Assembly: GCA_035533075.1 (NCBI GenBank) | Contig: DATLUO010000174.1 | Coordinates: 25,175-89,174, forward strand | DNA: 64,000 bases | Source: Pirellulales bacterium | GTDB taxonomy: Bacteria; Planctomycetota; Planctomycetia; Pirellulales; JAICIG01 | Direction: 5' to 3' | In this document: positions 50,143-59,398 of the stretch, in pieces | Numbering within the stretch: the first letter of the stretch is position 1 | Layout of the letters: every line of letters starts with the position of its first letter | The notes under the pieces: generated by a model | Databases searched by the model: none | What the model was told of the DNA's origin: nothing | What the model saw: only the letters and a program-made list of their open reading frames with translations | Position numbers and translations under genes: made by a program

Positions 50143-50966
50143 CCGCGTTTTGCCTCCATCGCTTCGGCGTAGACCGCATAGGGGCTCGAAAGCAGGAGCC
50201 CGCGGCCGGCGGCCGTCAATTGAGCTCCACGCATCAATCCCGCCTCTTCCAGCTCATGCATCCGCTCAACGGCAACTGCTTGGGGCAGGCCCAACACCGG
50301 CGACTCGGCCAGCGATACGAGTGCCGCCTCACGGCTCTCATAGTCTCCGTGGCACAAATGCAGCATGATCGCGAAATGATCGGCGGTGGGCGTAAATCTG
50401 CTGATTTCGCTCTCGTCGTCCGCCGGGGCAGGCTCGCCCGCCAACTGGTGCAAATCGGTCAGCCACTCCGCCAATGCCTTGCGGTGATCGAGCACCGTAA
50501 GCGACCAGATCGGCAACGTCGTCAGGGCGAATACGCCGGAATGCGGATGTTTCTTATAGATGGCCGTATTGATGACGGTGTCTTTCCAGACTGCACCGAG
50601 GTGCGCCGGCGTCTGCAACGTGCCGGCCAGGCCGTAACGGACTTCGGCGCCGAGCAGCCTGGGCAACCCGCGGGCCTCGGTCGCGTCGATCTTGTTCTGG
50701 CGAACGATGCGCCACGATGTCGGTACGCTTGATTCTTGCAACCGAAAAGGCGGCACCATAACGAGCGTTCGCCCCGAGGGCGCCGCCCACTCGGCCCACT
50801 CAGCCTGTCCCTCGACCGTCCGGTCCTGGAATTCGGTGCCAAAGGCCAAACAGACTCCCCATGCGGTCGGCGGCTCCGCGGCGCGTGCGGCCCCGAGGGC
50901 TTCCGCCAACACGTCGCCACGCGAATGCTCGGCAAGCTGACCGATAAGCCAAACGGAACAGTTCAT
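50139..50966 (-). CDS. Unfamiliar 275-residue protein of the six-gene operon
   Basis: No family recognised. The N-terminal half is mixed (MNCSVWLIGQLAEHSRGD, GRTLVMVPPFRLQESSVPTS). The C-terminal third looks like a winged helix: VLGLPQAVAVERMHELEEAG then LMRGAQLTAAGRGLLL, a helix-turn-helix plus wing pattern. It could be an adaptor or DNA-binding partner of the ATPases. Both ends overlap neighbouring genes by ATGA (start 50966 with the big ATPase stop, stop 50139 with the next start), so stoichiometric coexpression is likely. Confidence 0.75.
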   Translation of the reverse strand: MNCSVWLIGQLAEHSRGDVLAEALGAARAAEPPTAWGVCLAFGTEFQDRTVEGQAEWAEWAAPSGRTLVMVPPFRLQESSVPTSWRIVRQNKIDATEARGLPRLLGAEVRYGLAGTLQTPAHLGAVWKDTVINTAIYKKHPHSGVFALTTLPIWSLTVLDHRKALAEWLTDLHQLAGEPAPADDESEISRFTPTADHFAIMLHLCHGDYESREAALVSLAESPVLGLPQAVAVERMHELEEAGLMRGAQLTAAGRGLLLSSPYAVYAEAMEAKRG

Positions 50967-53900
50967 TCCTGGCCGCCTCCCAAGCGATAGGTGACGCGAA
51001 GGTAGTTGTTATCGACCAGCCGCTGCACTTGGTCGCCAGCGAGCGCCGGCGTCCGGCCGGCGGCCAGCTCTTCAACGATTGCCCGCCAAGTGGCGAACGA
51101 AATGCCGGCCCCGTCGAGCAACGGTTCTCCCTTGGCCGTCCATTCGGCACACCGGCCAGCCACAAGCTGCCGGGCCGCATGCAGGCTGCCGGCGGCTTCC
51201 AAGTCTGCTACGTCGAGCGGCTTTTCGCTCACTTGGCCCTTAACCTGGCGCAAGGCGTTAAACCCTTGTTCGATCGACTGCAACTCGTCGTTCTCCAGCA
51301 GGCGCCGCCGATAATCCTGCTCGGCGTTCTCCAGCGTCGTTACCTGACCGGCCAGCATGGCCAGCGCGCGCTTCGGCTCGACCAGCAGTTTTTTCGTCTC
51401 CTCCATCAACGGTTGGAAATTGCCCAACCGCGACGTGCCGTCGTGCTCCGAAATCAAGTCTTCAATATCGGCCGCCAGCGTCTCGGTGATCGTCCGTTCG
51501 ATCAACGGCGGCCTCGCTCGCAGCTCGTCAAGCCCCGGCAACGATGTCGGATACTTGAAATCGTCGGGCGCATCGGCCAATACCGCGGCAAGCCGGTTCA
51601 ACCGCACCGTCAGGTCCTCAAGCAGCTTGCGCTGCGCTTCATAGTTTCGTTTGAGCTCGCGAAAGCCGCCGGCGATGCTGCCGTTGATGTCGGCCAGCGG
51701 AAGATCGTGGTCCGAATCCAATGGCACGCCCACCTCGGCGGCCAATTGGCCCAAGCGGTCGGCGGCCTGCGCCACTTTCAAGTCCCTCAGGGCCTGCCCC
51801 AACGTGCCTGGCGATAGATACTGCGCCTTTTGCGTATCGCCCTCGGCCGGCCGTTCTCCGATCGAGCCCTCCAGAATATTTGCAATCTTCGCGAGCGAGC
51901 GCACAAACACCTGCACCGGAAAGCCGGCGATCGACTCCACATCCTTGCGCATCTCCTCGGCGACCTGCGCGGACCGCTTTTTGATCCGGTCGCGGCCCTT
52001 GAGCACGAAATCGACAAACAGATCGGCCTGCCGAATGCGCTTCCAGAGCGGCACCCCGTCGGCCTCGAAGTTGAGCGTGCGAATGCTGTCGTCGTAGGTC
52101 AGCCGCTTATACTCGTCGGCCGAATAGACATGCTCCGTCTTCTCGCGTGCCGCCAGGCGCGAGCGCGCGCAATCGACAAACAGGTCGCGCTTTTCGGCTT
52201 CGCTCTGGGCGTCGTTCCAACTCGGCTCCGCGGCCGCGAGCCGGCTCAGGCAGCTTTGCGCGATGTCGAGTTGCTCCTTCGCCAGCAAGGTCTTGGTGCC
52301 GGGCGTGCTCTCGCCCAGCGGCGCAAAATACTCGCCCACCTTGCCCGGCCCAAACACCGACTTCATCCGCTTGACGATCTTGGGATACTCGTCGTTCAAC
52401 CAATTTCGCGCTTCGGCCAGCGCGCCTTCCAGCGCGGCGCGTGGCACGAGCGCATAACGCTTGTCGGTCCGCCTCGACCCGCTCGCGGTTTCTTCGGCAA
52501 AGCCGAGCGTGCAGGCCAGCGCCAGCCACTGCATATAGATATCGTTGGGCCGCGCGCCTTCCCAGGTGTAGCCCCAGAACCACTCGCGCTCGGCCAGCTC
52601 CATCGACCACTCGCGGTCCGGCGACGGATCGCGACGGATCAGCTCCTGGCAGAGTTTGTAAAGAAACGCCGGCAGCTCCGGCTCGGCGCTCTCGTCGTGC
52701 GTCGAAAACAAGCCGCACCGCTCGCTCTCCAGGTAACCTGCCGCCTTCGCGCGGGCAGAAACCCGCATCCGCTCCAGCGTGGATCGCACCTGCTCCGGAT
52801 CGAGTCCGCTCGTTTCGTCGAGCTTCACGAGTGCCTTGGGCGGTGAGCTGTCGACGAGCATCCGCCGATACGCTTGGAACAATGCCTCCCGGTCTTCTTC
52901 CCGCAGCACGCCGCTCACCCGTAGCGGCCAGGCGATGCGCCCCCGGCGGTCGAGCTCGCGCCGCCACTGGTTGGCAGCCTCGCGCAAGGGACGAACCAGC
53001 GCCTGCAAGCGGTTGCTAAAGGCCGTGGTGAACCGGTGATAATGGAGCTGAAAACCCTGCCAGTCTTTCTTGGCCAGACCGATCGGGTGCAGCACGTACT
53101 CCTCGCGCGACGACAGCTGATATAGCAGCAGATACTCGTGCGCCACCCTGAGCTTTTCGGCGGTCGCCGCGTGGAACTGCTCCCACAGGTGCCGGGAGGA
53201 AGTAAAGGCCAGCACGGGCACGCGCCCCGCCGTGGTTCGCTGCGCGCTGACCTTGTCGCACAACTCGGTCAGCTCCTCGACGCTCTGCACCCAGGCCAGA
53301 ATCAGCTTCCCTTCGGGGTGCAGGTGCAGGGCGTTGAAATCGACCAACCCGCCTTTGCCGCCCGGCCCTTTCGGTCCGGCGGTGGTAATAGCGGGCACGT
53401 CGCCCTTCAAGCCGGCATCGATCGCGTCGTAGTCCCAGTTTTCGTCGAGTGCCCGCATCGCGCCCGTGAGAATCTGCAGGGCCCGTTCGTGCTGGCTCTG
53501 CCCTTTGCACGCCTCGATCGCCTTTTCGTGCGCCGCACTCTGGTCCGGCTCGCGGAGGATCAGCGAGGTTGCGCCCTGCCTCCGCAAGCGCAGGTTCAAC
53601 CGCGCCAGCATGTCGATGCTCGGCCCGACGTGCGTGGCCGATGCGCTCGACACCGCATCGGCCCCGATCTGTTCGCGCCACAGTGCCCGGGCCGCGTCTT
53701 CAGCGGCCGGGTGCGGATAGAGCATCGACACCAGGTGAACGAACGAGGCGGCATTCAACGGGATCAAGAGCGTGCGTTTGCCGCCGGCCTCGACCGCCCC
53801 CTTCGTCTCGTGAATCGAATAGGTGCTCAAATTGGCCAGAAGCTGCGTGAGGTCGAGCGGCTGATCGACCTCCGACAACACGTAGTCGTCGCGGTCGCGA

Positions 53901-55258
53901 TTGAATTTCGCCGCCCGCAGCGCCTTGCCGCAGTCGTGGTCCGACCATTCGACCTTTTGATACAAGACGGCGATCGGCTCGCCGTACTCGTTGGTCGCGG
54001 CCAAGAGCGCCTGCCGCTGGTCGTCGTTCCACTTAACGAGCGGCACCGGCAACTGGCCGTATAGCAGCTCTTTCGCCGCGTCGAGAAAGTCGCGGCCAAT
54101 GTTGAGCTCGGCGACCGCCTGGTGATCGAGCACATATTCGCCCATGCGGCTGGAGACGCGCACCGTCTCGTCGAACAGGCTGCCGGCCGAGGCGGAACCC
54201 GTCTCGCGCCGCGCGCGGCGGCCGGCGATCACGCCGTCAATGTTGGCCATCACCACGTTGAACCAGCCGAAATTGCCGCCGCTCATGGCGTAGGCCGCTT
54301 CGACCAGCCCCGCGGGATAGGCTTCGGCCAATCGCCCGTCGTTCTTCAGCAGCTCGACGAAGCTGCTCACGTCGGCGAACGGGTTCTGCGCCAGCTCGAC
54401 GATTTCGAACCGCCGCGCCGTGCTGCGGATGTCGCGCAGCTCGTTGCCGATGGCCGGCGAGCAAAGGGCCACATAGCGCAGCCAGGGGAGCTTGCCTCGC
54501 GGGTCTTCTTCTTTGATCGCCTTGCCGATCAGCTTGATGGCCCGCCCGTCGAGATACTTCAGGTCGCCCACTTCGAGCCCGTAGGTAGCGGCTTCGGCGG
54601 CGGTTTCCAGCTCGTCGAGCGCGATCAAGAGGTACTTCACGCCGAACTTGCGCAGATAGTCATAGGCCGCCTGGCAGAGCCGAGTGACCAGATCGGGATC
54701 GTCGTAGAGTTGCTCGTCGCTATGGTGTGCCGCGACTTCCAGCGCCGCCGCCAGCTTGTTTTCGTCAAAACCTTTCACCAGCAGGCGGTCGTAGGCTTCT
54801 TTGGCGATCTGGCCCCGAATCGAAGTATCGAAGTGTCCCTTGGTCAAGGGGAGCAGGGCCTTATACAGTCCGTAGCCGAACCAGTTGTCGATATTGTGCG
54901 ATTCGGTGGCCACCTGCGAGTAGCGGATGTAAAGCCCCAGGTACTGTTCGCGGTCGGCGTCGTTGCGAAACAGGCTGGCTTCCACGAGCTGCCCGGCCGT
55001 GTCGCGGACGTACCAGCCTTGCGAGGTGTCGTTGATCTGGCTCATCAGCTCGTAAGCCAGCCGCGACTTGCCGATGCCCCATTGGGCGACGACGGCGAAC
55101 ACGTGCGCGAACTTTTCCGCTTCATCGTCGACCAGGTGAATAAAATGCTCGAACTGCTGGTAGAAGCGCGTCTGACCGACGATGGGGTGCGAGAGCGGAT
55201 AGCCCGACACGCCCGTCGCCGCCCACTTGTGCTTCTTTACGGAGTCGATGGCACTCAT
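50963..55258 (-). CDS. Giant P-loop ATPase (1431 residues), first gene of the six-gene operon
   Basis: The N-terminal domain is an AAA+/STAND-like ATPase: HPIVGQTRFYQQFEHFI, Walker A AQWGIGKS (58-65), Walker B YLLIALDELE (209-218, Asp215-Glu216), followed by sensor-like YVALCSPAIGNELRD and a helical lid. The remaining ~1100 residues are mostly helical with no domain I can name; a Gly/Pro/Lys linker lies near 605-620 and a coiled region near the C-terminus. Size and layout recall the large ATPases of BREX (BrxC/PglY), but their characteristic motifs and partner genes are not seen. ATG 55258 has GAGGAGG about 11 bases upstream. The stop overlaps the next start. Confidence 0.88.
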   Translation of the reverse strand: MSAIDSVKKHKWAATGVSGYPLSHPIVGQTRFYQQFEHFIHLVDDEAEKFAHVFAVVAQWGIGKSRLAYELMSQINDTSQGWYVRDTAGQLVEASLFRNDADREQYLGLYIRYSQVATESHNIDNWFGYGLYKALLPLTKGHFDTSIRGQIAKEAYDRLLVKGFDENKLAAALEVAAHHSDEQLYDDPDLVTRLCQAAYDYLRKFGVKYLLIALDELETAAEAATYGLEVGDLKYLDGRAIKLIGKAIKEEDPRGKLPWLRYVALCSPAIGNELRDIRSTARRFEIVELAQNPFADVSSFVELLKNDGRLAEAYPAGLVEAAYAMSGGNFGWFNVVMANIDGVIAGRRARRETGSASAGSLFDETVRVSSRMGEYVLDHQAVAELNIGRDFLDAAKELLYGQLPVPLVKWNDDQRQALLAATNEYGEPIAVLYQKVEWSDHDCGKALRAAKFNRDRDDYVLSEVDQPLDLTQLLANLSTYSIHETKGAVEAGGKRTLLIPLNAASFVHLVSMLYPHPAAEDAARALWREQIGADAVSSASATHVGPSIDMLARLNLRLRRQGATSLILREPDQSAAHEKAIEACKGQSQHERALQILTGAMRALDENWDYDAIDAGLKGDVPAITTAGPKGPGGKGGLVDFNALHLHPEGKLILAWVQSVEELTELCDKVSAQRTTAGRVPVLAFTSSRHLWEQFHAATAEKLRVAHEYLLLYQLSSREEYVLHPIGLAKKDWQGFQLHYHRFTTAFSNRLQALVRPLREAANQWRRELDRRGRIAWPLRVSGVLREEDREALFQAYRRMLVDSSPPKALVKLDETSGLDPEQVRSTLERMRVSARAKAAGYLESERCGLFSTHDESAEPELPAFLYKLCQELIRRDPSPDREWSMELAEREWFWGYTWEGARPNDIYMQWLALACTLGFAEETASGSRRTDKRYALVPRAALEGALAEARNWLNDEYPKIVKRMKSVFGPGKVGEYFAPLGESTPGTKTLLAKEQLDIAQSCLSRLAAAEPSWNDAQSEAEKRDLFVDCARSRLAAREKTEHVYSADEYKRLTYDDSIRTLNFEADGVPLWKRIRQADLFVDFVLKGRDRIKKRSAQVAEEMRKDVESIAGFPVQVFVRSLAKIANILEGSIGERPAEGDTQKAQYLSPGTLGQALRDLKVAQAADRLGQLAAEVGVPLDSDHDLPLADINGSIAGGFRELKRNYEAQRKLLEDLTVRLNRLAAVLADAPDDFKYPTSLPGLDELRARPPLIERTITETLAADIEDLISEHDGTSRLGNFQPLMEETKKLLVEPKRALAMLAGQVTTLENAEQDYRRRLLENDELQSIEQGFNALRQVKGQVSEKPLDVADLEAAGSLHAARQLVAGRCAEWTAKGEPLLDGAGISFATWRAIVEELAAGRTPALAGDQVQRLVDNNYLRVTYRLGGGQE

Positions 55259-55750
55259 CTCAGCGCGGCCTCCTCACACGGAGCCGACGCGCCGGCGAGG
55301 CGCGGGTCTAGCCACGAAGCGGCGTAACCCATTAGGCGAAGCCGAAGCCTTTGTTGTTCTACACCTGCCGCCGTCAGCCGCGTAGCGGCGAGATAGTTTA
55401 GCCGTGGGCGCGGGCCCACGGTATGGATGGGACCGGGTGGGTAAGCCGCGTAGCGGCGACAGACCAGGAACGGCGCGCGCTCTGTCGCCGCTACGCGGCT
55501 GCGCGGGTTCTTGCATCCCGGTTCCGTGGGCTGGCGCCCACGGCTAAACTCTGCCGTCCCTACGGGACTGTCGACCGCAACGGCGATCCCGCCGGCCGGC
55601 TTTAGCCGGCTTCGGTCCTTTGCCACCAGCTTGAGCTGGTGGTTTGGTCCCCAAAGAAATTGCCTTTTTAAGCCGGCTTTAGCCGGGCTTCTCGACATTG
55701 GCTTTAGCCCTTGCAGGCGACATCGCACGTCTCGCATCGTATCGCACCCT
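55259..55750. repeat. Mosaic of REP-like palindromes upstream of the operon
   Basis: This 490-base spacer is packed with inverted repeats: CCGTGGGC/GCCCACGG (55402-55421), a perfect 20-bp inverted pair at 55444-55463 and 55481-55500 (AGCCGCGTAGCGGCGACAGA), CCGTGGGC/GCCCACGG again (55524-55543), GCCGGC-ttta-GCCGGC (55595-55610), CCACCAGC-ttga-GCTGGTGG (55623-55642) and AAGCCGGC-ttta-GCCGGGCTT (about 55670-55689). No gene is supported within it. It separates the truncated gene at 55751 from the operon. Confidence 0.85.
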
Positions 55751-56881
55751 TCAAGCATTCGTCATCACCACTGCCCCACCACTCGCCAGCCTCTCTTTCA
55801 CCCATTGCTCGCACGCCTGGCGGATGGCGGAGGAGAGCACGCTCGCGCCGCGATAAAAATGCTTGCTACCGAAGGCCCGGTAGCAGCTTGTCGAGAATTC
55901 GTCGTCGATCACGTATCCCGGCCGTCGGCCGCCAGCCGCGCGCGGTTCGAACCGCCACACTTTTTTCTCCAGCAGCAGCCGCACGACGGCCGCCAGGTAT
56001 TCATCGAGCCGCGCGACCTGCTCCGGCCGGGCAAGCAACGTCACGTCGAGCCGCGCCAGCACCCGCAGCACGAGTTGGCCCAGCGTGCCGCAGACGACTT
56101 CGTCGCCCTCCGCCGTCGTCACGACCACATCGACGCGGCCGGGCAAGTACGGATTGGCCAACTGGTCGTCGGCCAGCTCCAGCGCCAGCCTGCCCGAAAT
56201 CTGTTCCGCCTCCCACGCCTCCTGTGTAAACGCCACCTGCGCCAGCAACAGAATCCACGGACGGCTCAGCACCCACTGCATCCTTGCCTGCTCCCGCTCC
56301 CTCGGCGAAGGCGCGGGGCTGGCGGCGTCTTGCTCCCTCTCCCTCCTGGAGAGGGCTGGGGTGAGCGTCGTCAGCGCCGCGCTCAGTTTCTCCCCACACT
56401 CCCCGCTCAACACAAACCGCAACTCAGCCTCCTTGTGGTGTAGGCGTCCCGCCTGCTGTTCGTTGTGGTGCAGGCGTCCCGCCTCTTGCTCCCTCTCCCT
56501 CCGGGAGAGGGCCGGGGTGAGGGCGTCCAGACCTGCCGCACGGCCCACAACCCTCGGCAACTGCAACAATCTCCCCGCGCACCAATTCCTTCTCGTATCG
56601 AACGGCTCGATCGCTTCCAGCGGCGGCGCTGCCTGCCCTTGTCCTCCCTCCACCAAATCCGCCGTGGCCCCGATCGCGCGCAGCAGCTTCGGCCAGGCCA
56701 GCGCCTGCTCGGCCGGCGCGCCGAACAGTGCCGTCTCGAGCGCCTGATAGCCCGTCCCCAGCAAGCTCGCTTCGCGTAGAGCTTCGCGGATTCGCCGACT
56801 CGCCGCGCCGAGCAGATCGATCGCTCGGCACAGTTCCGCCGCATCGCGTCGCTTCCCCGCCTCGCGCAGCCGCGCCGCCAC
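55751..56881 (-). CDS. Repeat-riddled gene of unknown function, probably 5'-truncated
   Basis: From GTG 56881 a 376-residue frame reads VAARLREAGKRRDAAELCRA and onward. Coding-like sequence continues upstream in the same frame (FTCQPELRAAWLRI) to a TGA near 56943 without a start codon, so the true N-terminus seems lost. Residues ~120-210 are made of in-frame dispersed repeats (LTPALSRREREQ twice, plus a duplicated GRLHH unit). The C-terminal half is clean (RPWILLLAQVAFTQEAWEAE, LPGRVDVVVTTAEGDEVVCG, CYRAFGSKHFYRGASVLSSA). No family recognised. It reads toward the six-gene operon and could be a former member of it. Confidence 0.5.
   Translation of the reverse strand: MAARLREAGKRRDAAELCRAIDLLGAASRRIREALREASLLGTGYQALETALFGAPAEQALAWPKLLRAIGATADLVEGGQGQAAPPLEAIEPFDTRRNWCAGRLLQLPRVVGRAAGLDALTPALSRREREQEAGRLHHNEQQAGRLHHKEAELRFVLSGECGEKLSAALTTLTPALSRREREQDAASPAPSPREREQARMQWVLSRPWILLLAQVAFTQEAWEAEQISGRLALELADDQLANPYLPGRVDVVVTTAEGDEVVCGTLGQLVLRVLARLDVTLLARPEQVARLDEYLAAVVRLLLEKKVWRFEPRAAGGRRPGYVIDDEFSTSCYRAFGSKHFYRGASVLSSAIRQACEQWVKERLASGGAVVMTNA
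56288..56530. repeat. TPALSRRERE-type repeats and a direct repeat inside the truncated gene
   Basis: CTCCCTCTCCCTCC-type palindromes followed by GGAGAGGGCYGGGGTGAG occur at about 56334-56362 and 56490-56520, with a diverged copy at 56288-56325. TTGTGGTGYAGGCGTCCCGC is directly repeated at 56433-56454 and 56463-56484. All lie in frame. Confidence 0.8.
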
Positions 56882-56924
56882 GATCCGCAGCCACGCCGCG
56901 CGCAGCTCCGGCTGACAGGTGAAT

Positions 56925-57035
56925 ACCGCCGCGGCCGTCGCTCACCTTGATATCGACCTCGTGCGGGCCGATGTCGGACGTGCCCGTCTGCCATTGGATC
57001 GTGCCGGCGGAGTCGATCGACATGGTAGCATCCGA
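56925..57035 (-). pseudogene. Scrap of an Ig-like/cadherin-type repeat protein
   Basis: In the minus frame this reads SDATMSIDSAGTIQWQ, then TGTSDIGPHEVDIKVSDGRGG, a single repeat typical of large planctomycete surface proteins (G.I.W.P...D.G...V...V.DGRGG). It is in a different frame from the truncated gene that follows and no further repeat is visible on either side, so it looks like debris at a recombination junction near 56930. Confidence 0.5.
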
Positions 57036-57315
57036 AATCGTCCCGCGGTCGTCTTGCGAGAGCTGCCCGCTTTTCGAGACGTGCTTGTGTGCGGCGATCA
57101 CCACCCCAAGGCAACCTCCGGCCAACCGGCTGCACCCGCCGCATCGAGCACGTCCGAAACGCTTCGACCGCGTGTCAAGTTCGAAGCAAGCCCATCGGAT
57201 CTGCCGCCAAATTTGCTCCGCTCCGCCACCGTCCGAGCTCGCCGCGGGCGGCGTGGACCGCATGCAAGGTCAGACGTACAATGCAACGTGTGCTCAGCAA
57301 GGAGGGCCCGCACAA

Positions 57316-57633
57316 ATGCTTATGAAATTCTTGAGTGCCGTTCGTCGCGCCGCCGGCGACCAATTGTCGGGCGACGTTGTGCATCTTTACCAGAGTCAGC
57401 GCAAAGCGACGCGGCGCTTGATGCACGAGGCAATGCAACTGCTGACAAAGAGCGATCTGGAAAACGCCGCCAAGGCACTCGGCATGTGGCGCCGCGGCGT
57501 GATTGTGCTCGACGACGAGGACCAACTACAAGATTGGCCGAAACTGGGGGCGCGGCAACGGTCGGCGGTTACCGCTCTGGTGATTCGATGTTGCCTCGAT
57601 GCCGGCAGCGCCGACCGGATGGGCTATGCCTAA
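57316..57633 (+). CDS. Small hypothetical protein (105 residues)
   Basis: ATG 57316 with GGAGG 11 bases upstream encodes MLMKFLSAVRRAAGDQLSGD and continues with basic and acidic helices (RKATRRLMHEAMQLLTKSDL, AAKALGMWRRGVIVLDDEDQ). It looks soluble, with no motif I recognise. Codon use resembles genuine genes. It stands alone between accessory debris and the alkaline phosphatase gene, so it may be an accessory or partial gene. Confidence 0.45.
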   Translation: MLMKFLSAVRRAAGDQLSGDVVHLYQSQRKATRRLMHEAMQLLTKSDLENAAKALGMWRRGVIVLDDEDQLQDWPKLGARQRSAVTALVIRCCLDAGSADRMGYA

Positions 57634-57703
57634 CAACGACGCGGATGCGAAGTCGTGTCATCAAATCGACGGCAGCGACAGGTATAACCGAGCGGCGGTG
57701 GCT

Positions 57704-57729
57704 GGAGGATTGCCTACCCAGGCCGTCGC
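57704..57729. repeat. Diverged copy of the CTAGGAAGSCCATCC repeat
   Basis: GGAGGATTGCCTACCCAGGC followed by CGTCGC resembles the element in uvrA (4456-4479) and near tuf. It lies 20 bases downstream of the alkaline phosphatase stop. Confidence 0.55.
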
Positions 57730-57749
57730 GTTCGATCATCCAAAGTCGC

Positions 57750-59384
57750 TTAAGGAGCAACGAGCGCCTGAGGGTCGTCGAGCACCAAAAAATGCCCGTG
57801 GTCGGCCGTGACGATGACCGCCGTTTCGTGCCAGCATTGGCGGCGCTCGGCCCAGTCGGTGATGGCCCGAAAGGCGTCGTCGCCGCTGAGCACCGCGCCG
57901 ATCGAGCTGTCGAGATTGTCGTCGTGGTTGGCCCAGTCGACGTCGCCGGCTTCCACCATCAGCCAAAAACCCCGCTCGTTGGCGTCGAGCACGTCGAGGG
58001 CGGCCCGCGTCATGTCGGCCAGCGTGGGATTCTCGGAGATGTCGGCGTCGCTGTAAAACTCCGCGAGCATACTGACGCCGGGAGCGGGATCGTAGTTGCC
58101 GTCGGCCGTGCGAAACGGCAAGTGGCCGTTGCGGACGCCGAAGAAGCCCAGCAGCCGCTGCCGCTCGTGCCGGGCACGCTGGGCCGCGTCGCGCAGCAAT
58201 TCGCCGCCGTCGGTGCCCGCGGTGCGCTGGGCGACGACATAGCGTCCGCCGTTGTCGACATCGACGCGGGCCTGGTCGTCTTTCGTCAGGTACTTGTTGC
58301 CGCGCACGAAGTTGTTGCCCTGGCCATCGGAGAAGAGGCTTTCCTGTCCCCAGCCGCCGCCCAGCAGCACATCGACGCCCGGCAGCGGTTGCTCGCGATG
58401 GGCGCTGGAGGGTAGCCCCAGCAGGTCGCGCGTGAGGTCTTGATAATCGTCTCGCCAGACGTTGTTGGCGTAGGCCGCGGCGGGGGTGGCGTGGCTGATC
58501 GGCACGCTGGTCACCACCCCGACCGCGAAACCGTCGGCTTGCAGCTCACGGGCCAGCGGCACCCCCTGGCGGCCGTCAAAGGCCACGTTGATGGCGTCGT
58601 TGAACGTCTTGATGCCGCAGGTCATCGACGTGGCCGACGCAGCCGAATCGGTCACGGCCTGTTTGCACTCGAGCGACTGGCCGATGAGATACGCCGGCTC
58701 TTCGGGCACCGACCACGGCGTCGCGCCGCCACGCCGGTAGTCATATCCGCCCGGTATCTTGCCGCCCACATTCGTGACGGTCTGGGCATCGACGTCGGCA
58801 GTGGTCTTGTCGTTGTGCGGGCTGCTGACGAAGTAGCCGAAATCGGTCTCGACGCCGCGATAGTCCTGGAAGGCCAGGCCGGTGCCGCGTCCGGCGTCGT
58901 AGGCCACTTTGCCGCTTGCGTAGATGGCCGCGGCCCGCGTGGTCTGCCAATCCATGCCGTCGAAGATCAGGAGAATGATGTACTTCTTGCCCGCCGCGAC
59001 GGCCCCGCGCTGCAAATGGTAAAAATCGGTCTGATCGCAGTAATCGGCCCGCGGGTTCAGCGTTCCTTCCGGCAGCCGCCCGTAGAGGGCTTCGATCTTG
59101 ACCGAATCGCGATAGACACTCTGCTCGCCGACGAAGCGGCCGAGCGAAATGCCGAAGGTGTAGACCGGTATCAAACGGTTGGAGTGTTTCGTCCAGCCGG
59201 CGTAGCGACTGGGATTCAGCCCCCAATGTCCCCAGCGGGCGGAGCCTTTGGCCAAGGCGTCAATCTGCAAGCAACGCAGGTGGTCGCGGGCACCGTCGCC
59301 GCAACCGTGCCGCGTCTGGCCGAAAAGCGGCGACGGAATGAGGCCATAGACGGCGGTCAGGATGATGAGTCGAAAGGTGGTCAA
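57750..59384 (-). CDS. Alkaline phosphatase, secreted
   Basis: The 544-residue protein has a signal peptide (LIILTAVYGLIPSPLFGQ) and the metal-site motifs of the PhoA superfamily: ILLIFDGMDWQTTRAAA (metal Asp), the nucleophile Ser in VTDSAASATSM, VTSVPISHATPAAAYA, MVEAGDVDWANHDDNL and VTADHGH. It would hydrolyse phosphate monoesters in the periplasm. I chose TTG 59384: AAGGAG lies six bases upstream and a Thr/Thr/Phe/Arg start leads straight into the signal peptide; the frame also opens at TTG 59405 with no ribosome site. It follows the 783-residue gene after 42 bases of repeats. Confidence 0.9.
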   Translation of the reverse strand: MTTFRLIILTAVYGLIPSPLFGQTRHGCGDGARDHLRCLQIDALAKGSARWGHWGLNPSRYAGWTKHSNRLIPVYTFGISLGRFVGEQSVYRDSVKIEALYGRLPEGTLNPRADYCDQTDFYHLQRGAVAAGKKYIILLIFDGMDWQTTRAAAIYASGKVAYDAGRGTGLAFQDYRGVETDFGYFVSSPHNDKTTADVDAQTVTNVGGKIPGGYDYRRGGATPWSVPEEPAYLIGQSLECKQAVTDSAASATSMTCGIKTFNDAINVAFDGRQGVPLARELQADGFAVGVVTSVPISHATPAAAYANNVWRDDYQDLTRDLLGLPSSAHREQPLPGVDVLLGGGWGQESLFSDGQGNNFVRGNKYLTKDDQARVDVDNGGRYVVAQRTAGTDGGELLRDAAQRARHERQRLLGFFGVRNGHLPFRTADGNYDPAPGVSMLAEFYSDADISENPTLADMTRAALDVLDANERGFWLMVEAGDVDWANHDDNLDSSIGAVLSGDDAFRAITDWAERRQCWHETAVIVTADHGHFLVLDDPQALVAP

Positions 59385-59398
59385 TGCGTGCTCCTTAG

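Noticed and set aside
50963..55258. Assignment of the giant ATPase operon to BREX or DISARM
   Set aside because: No PglX/BrxX methyltransferase, PglZ phosphatase-like gene, BrxL/Lon protease or DISARM helicase/DUF1998 component is present, and the ATPase lacks sequence I can tie to BrxC/PglY.
55259..55750. CRISPR array in the repeat-rich spacer
   Set aside because: Repeats are different palindromes without regular spacing or unique spacers, and no cas genes are nearby.
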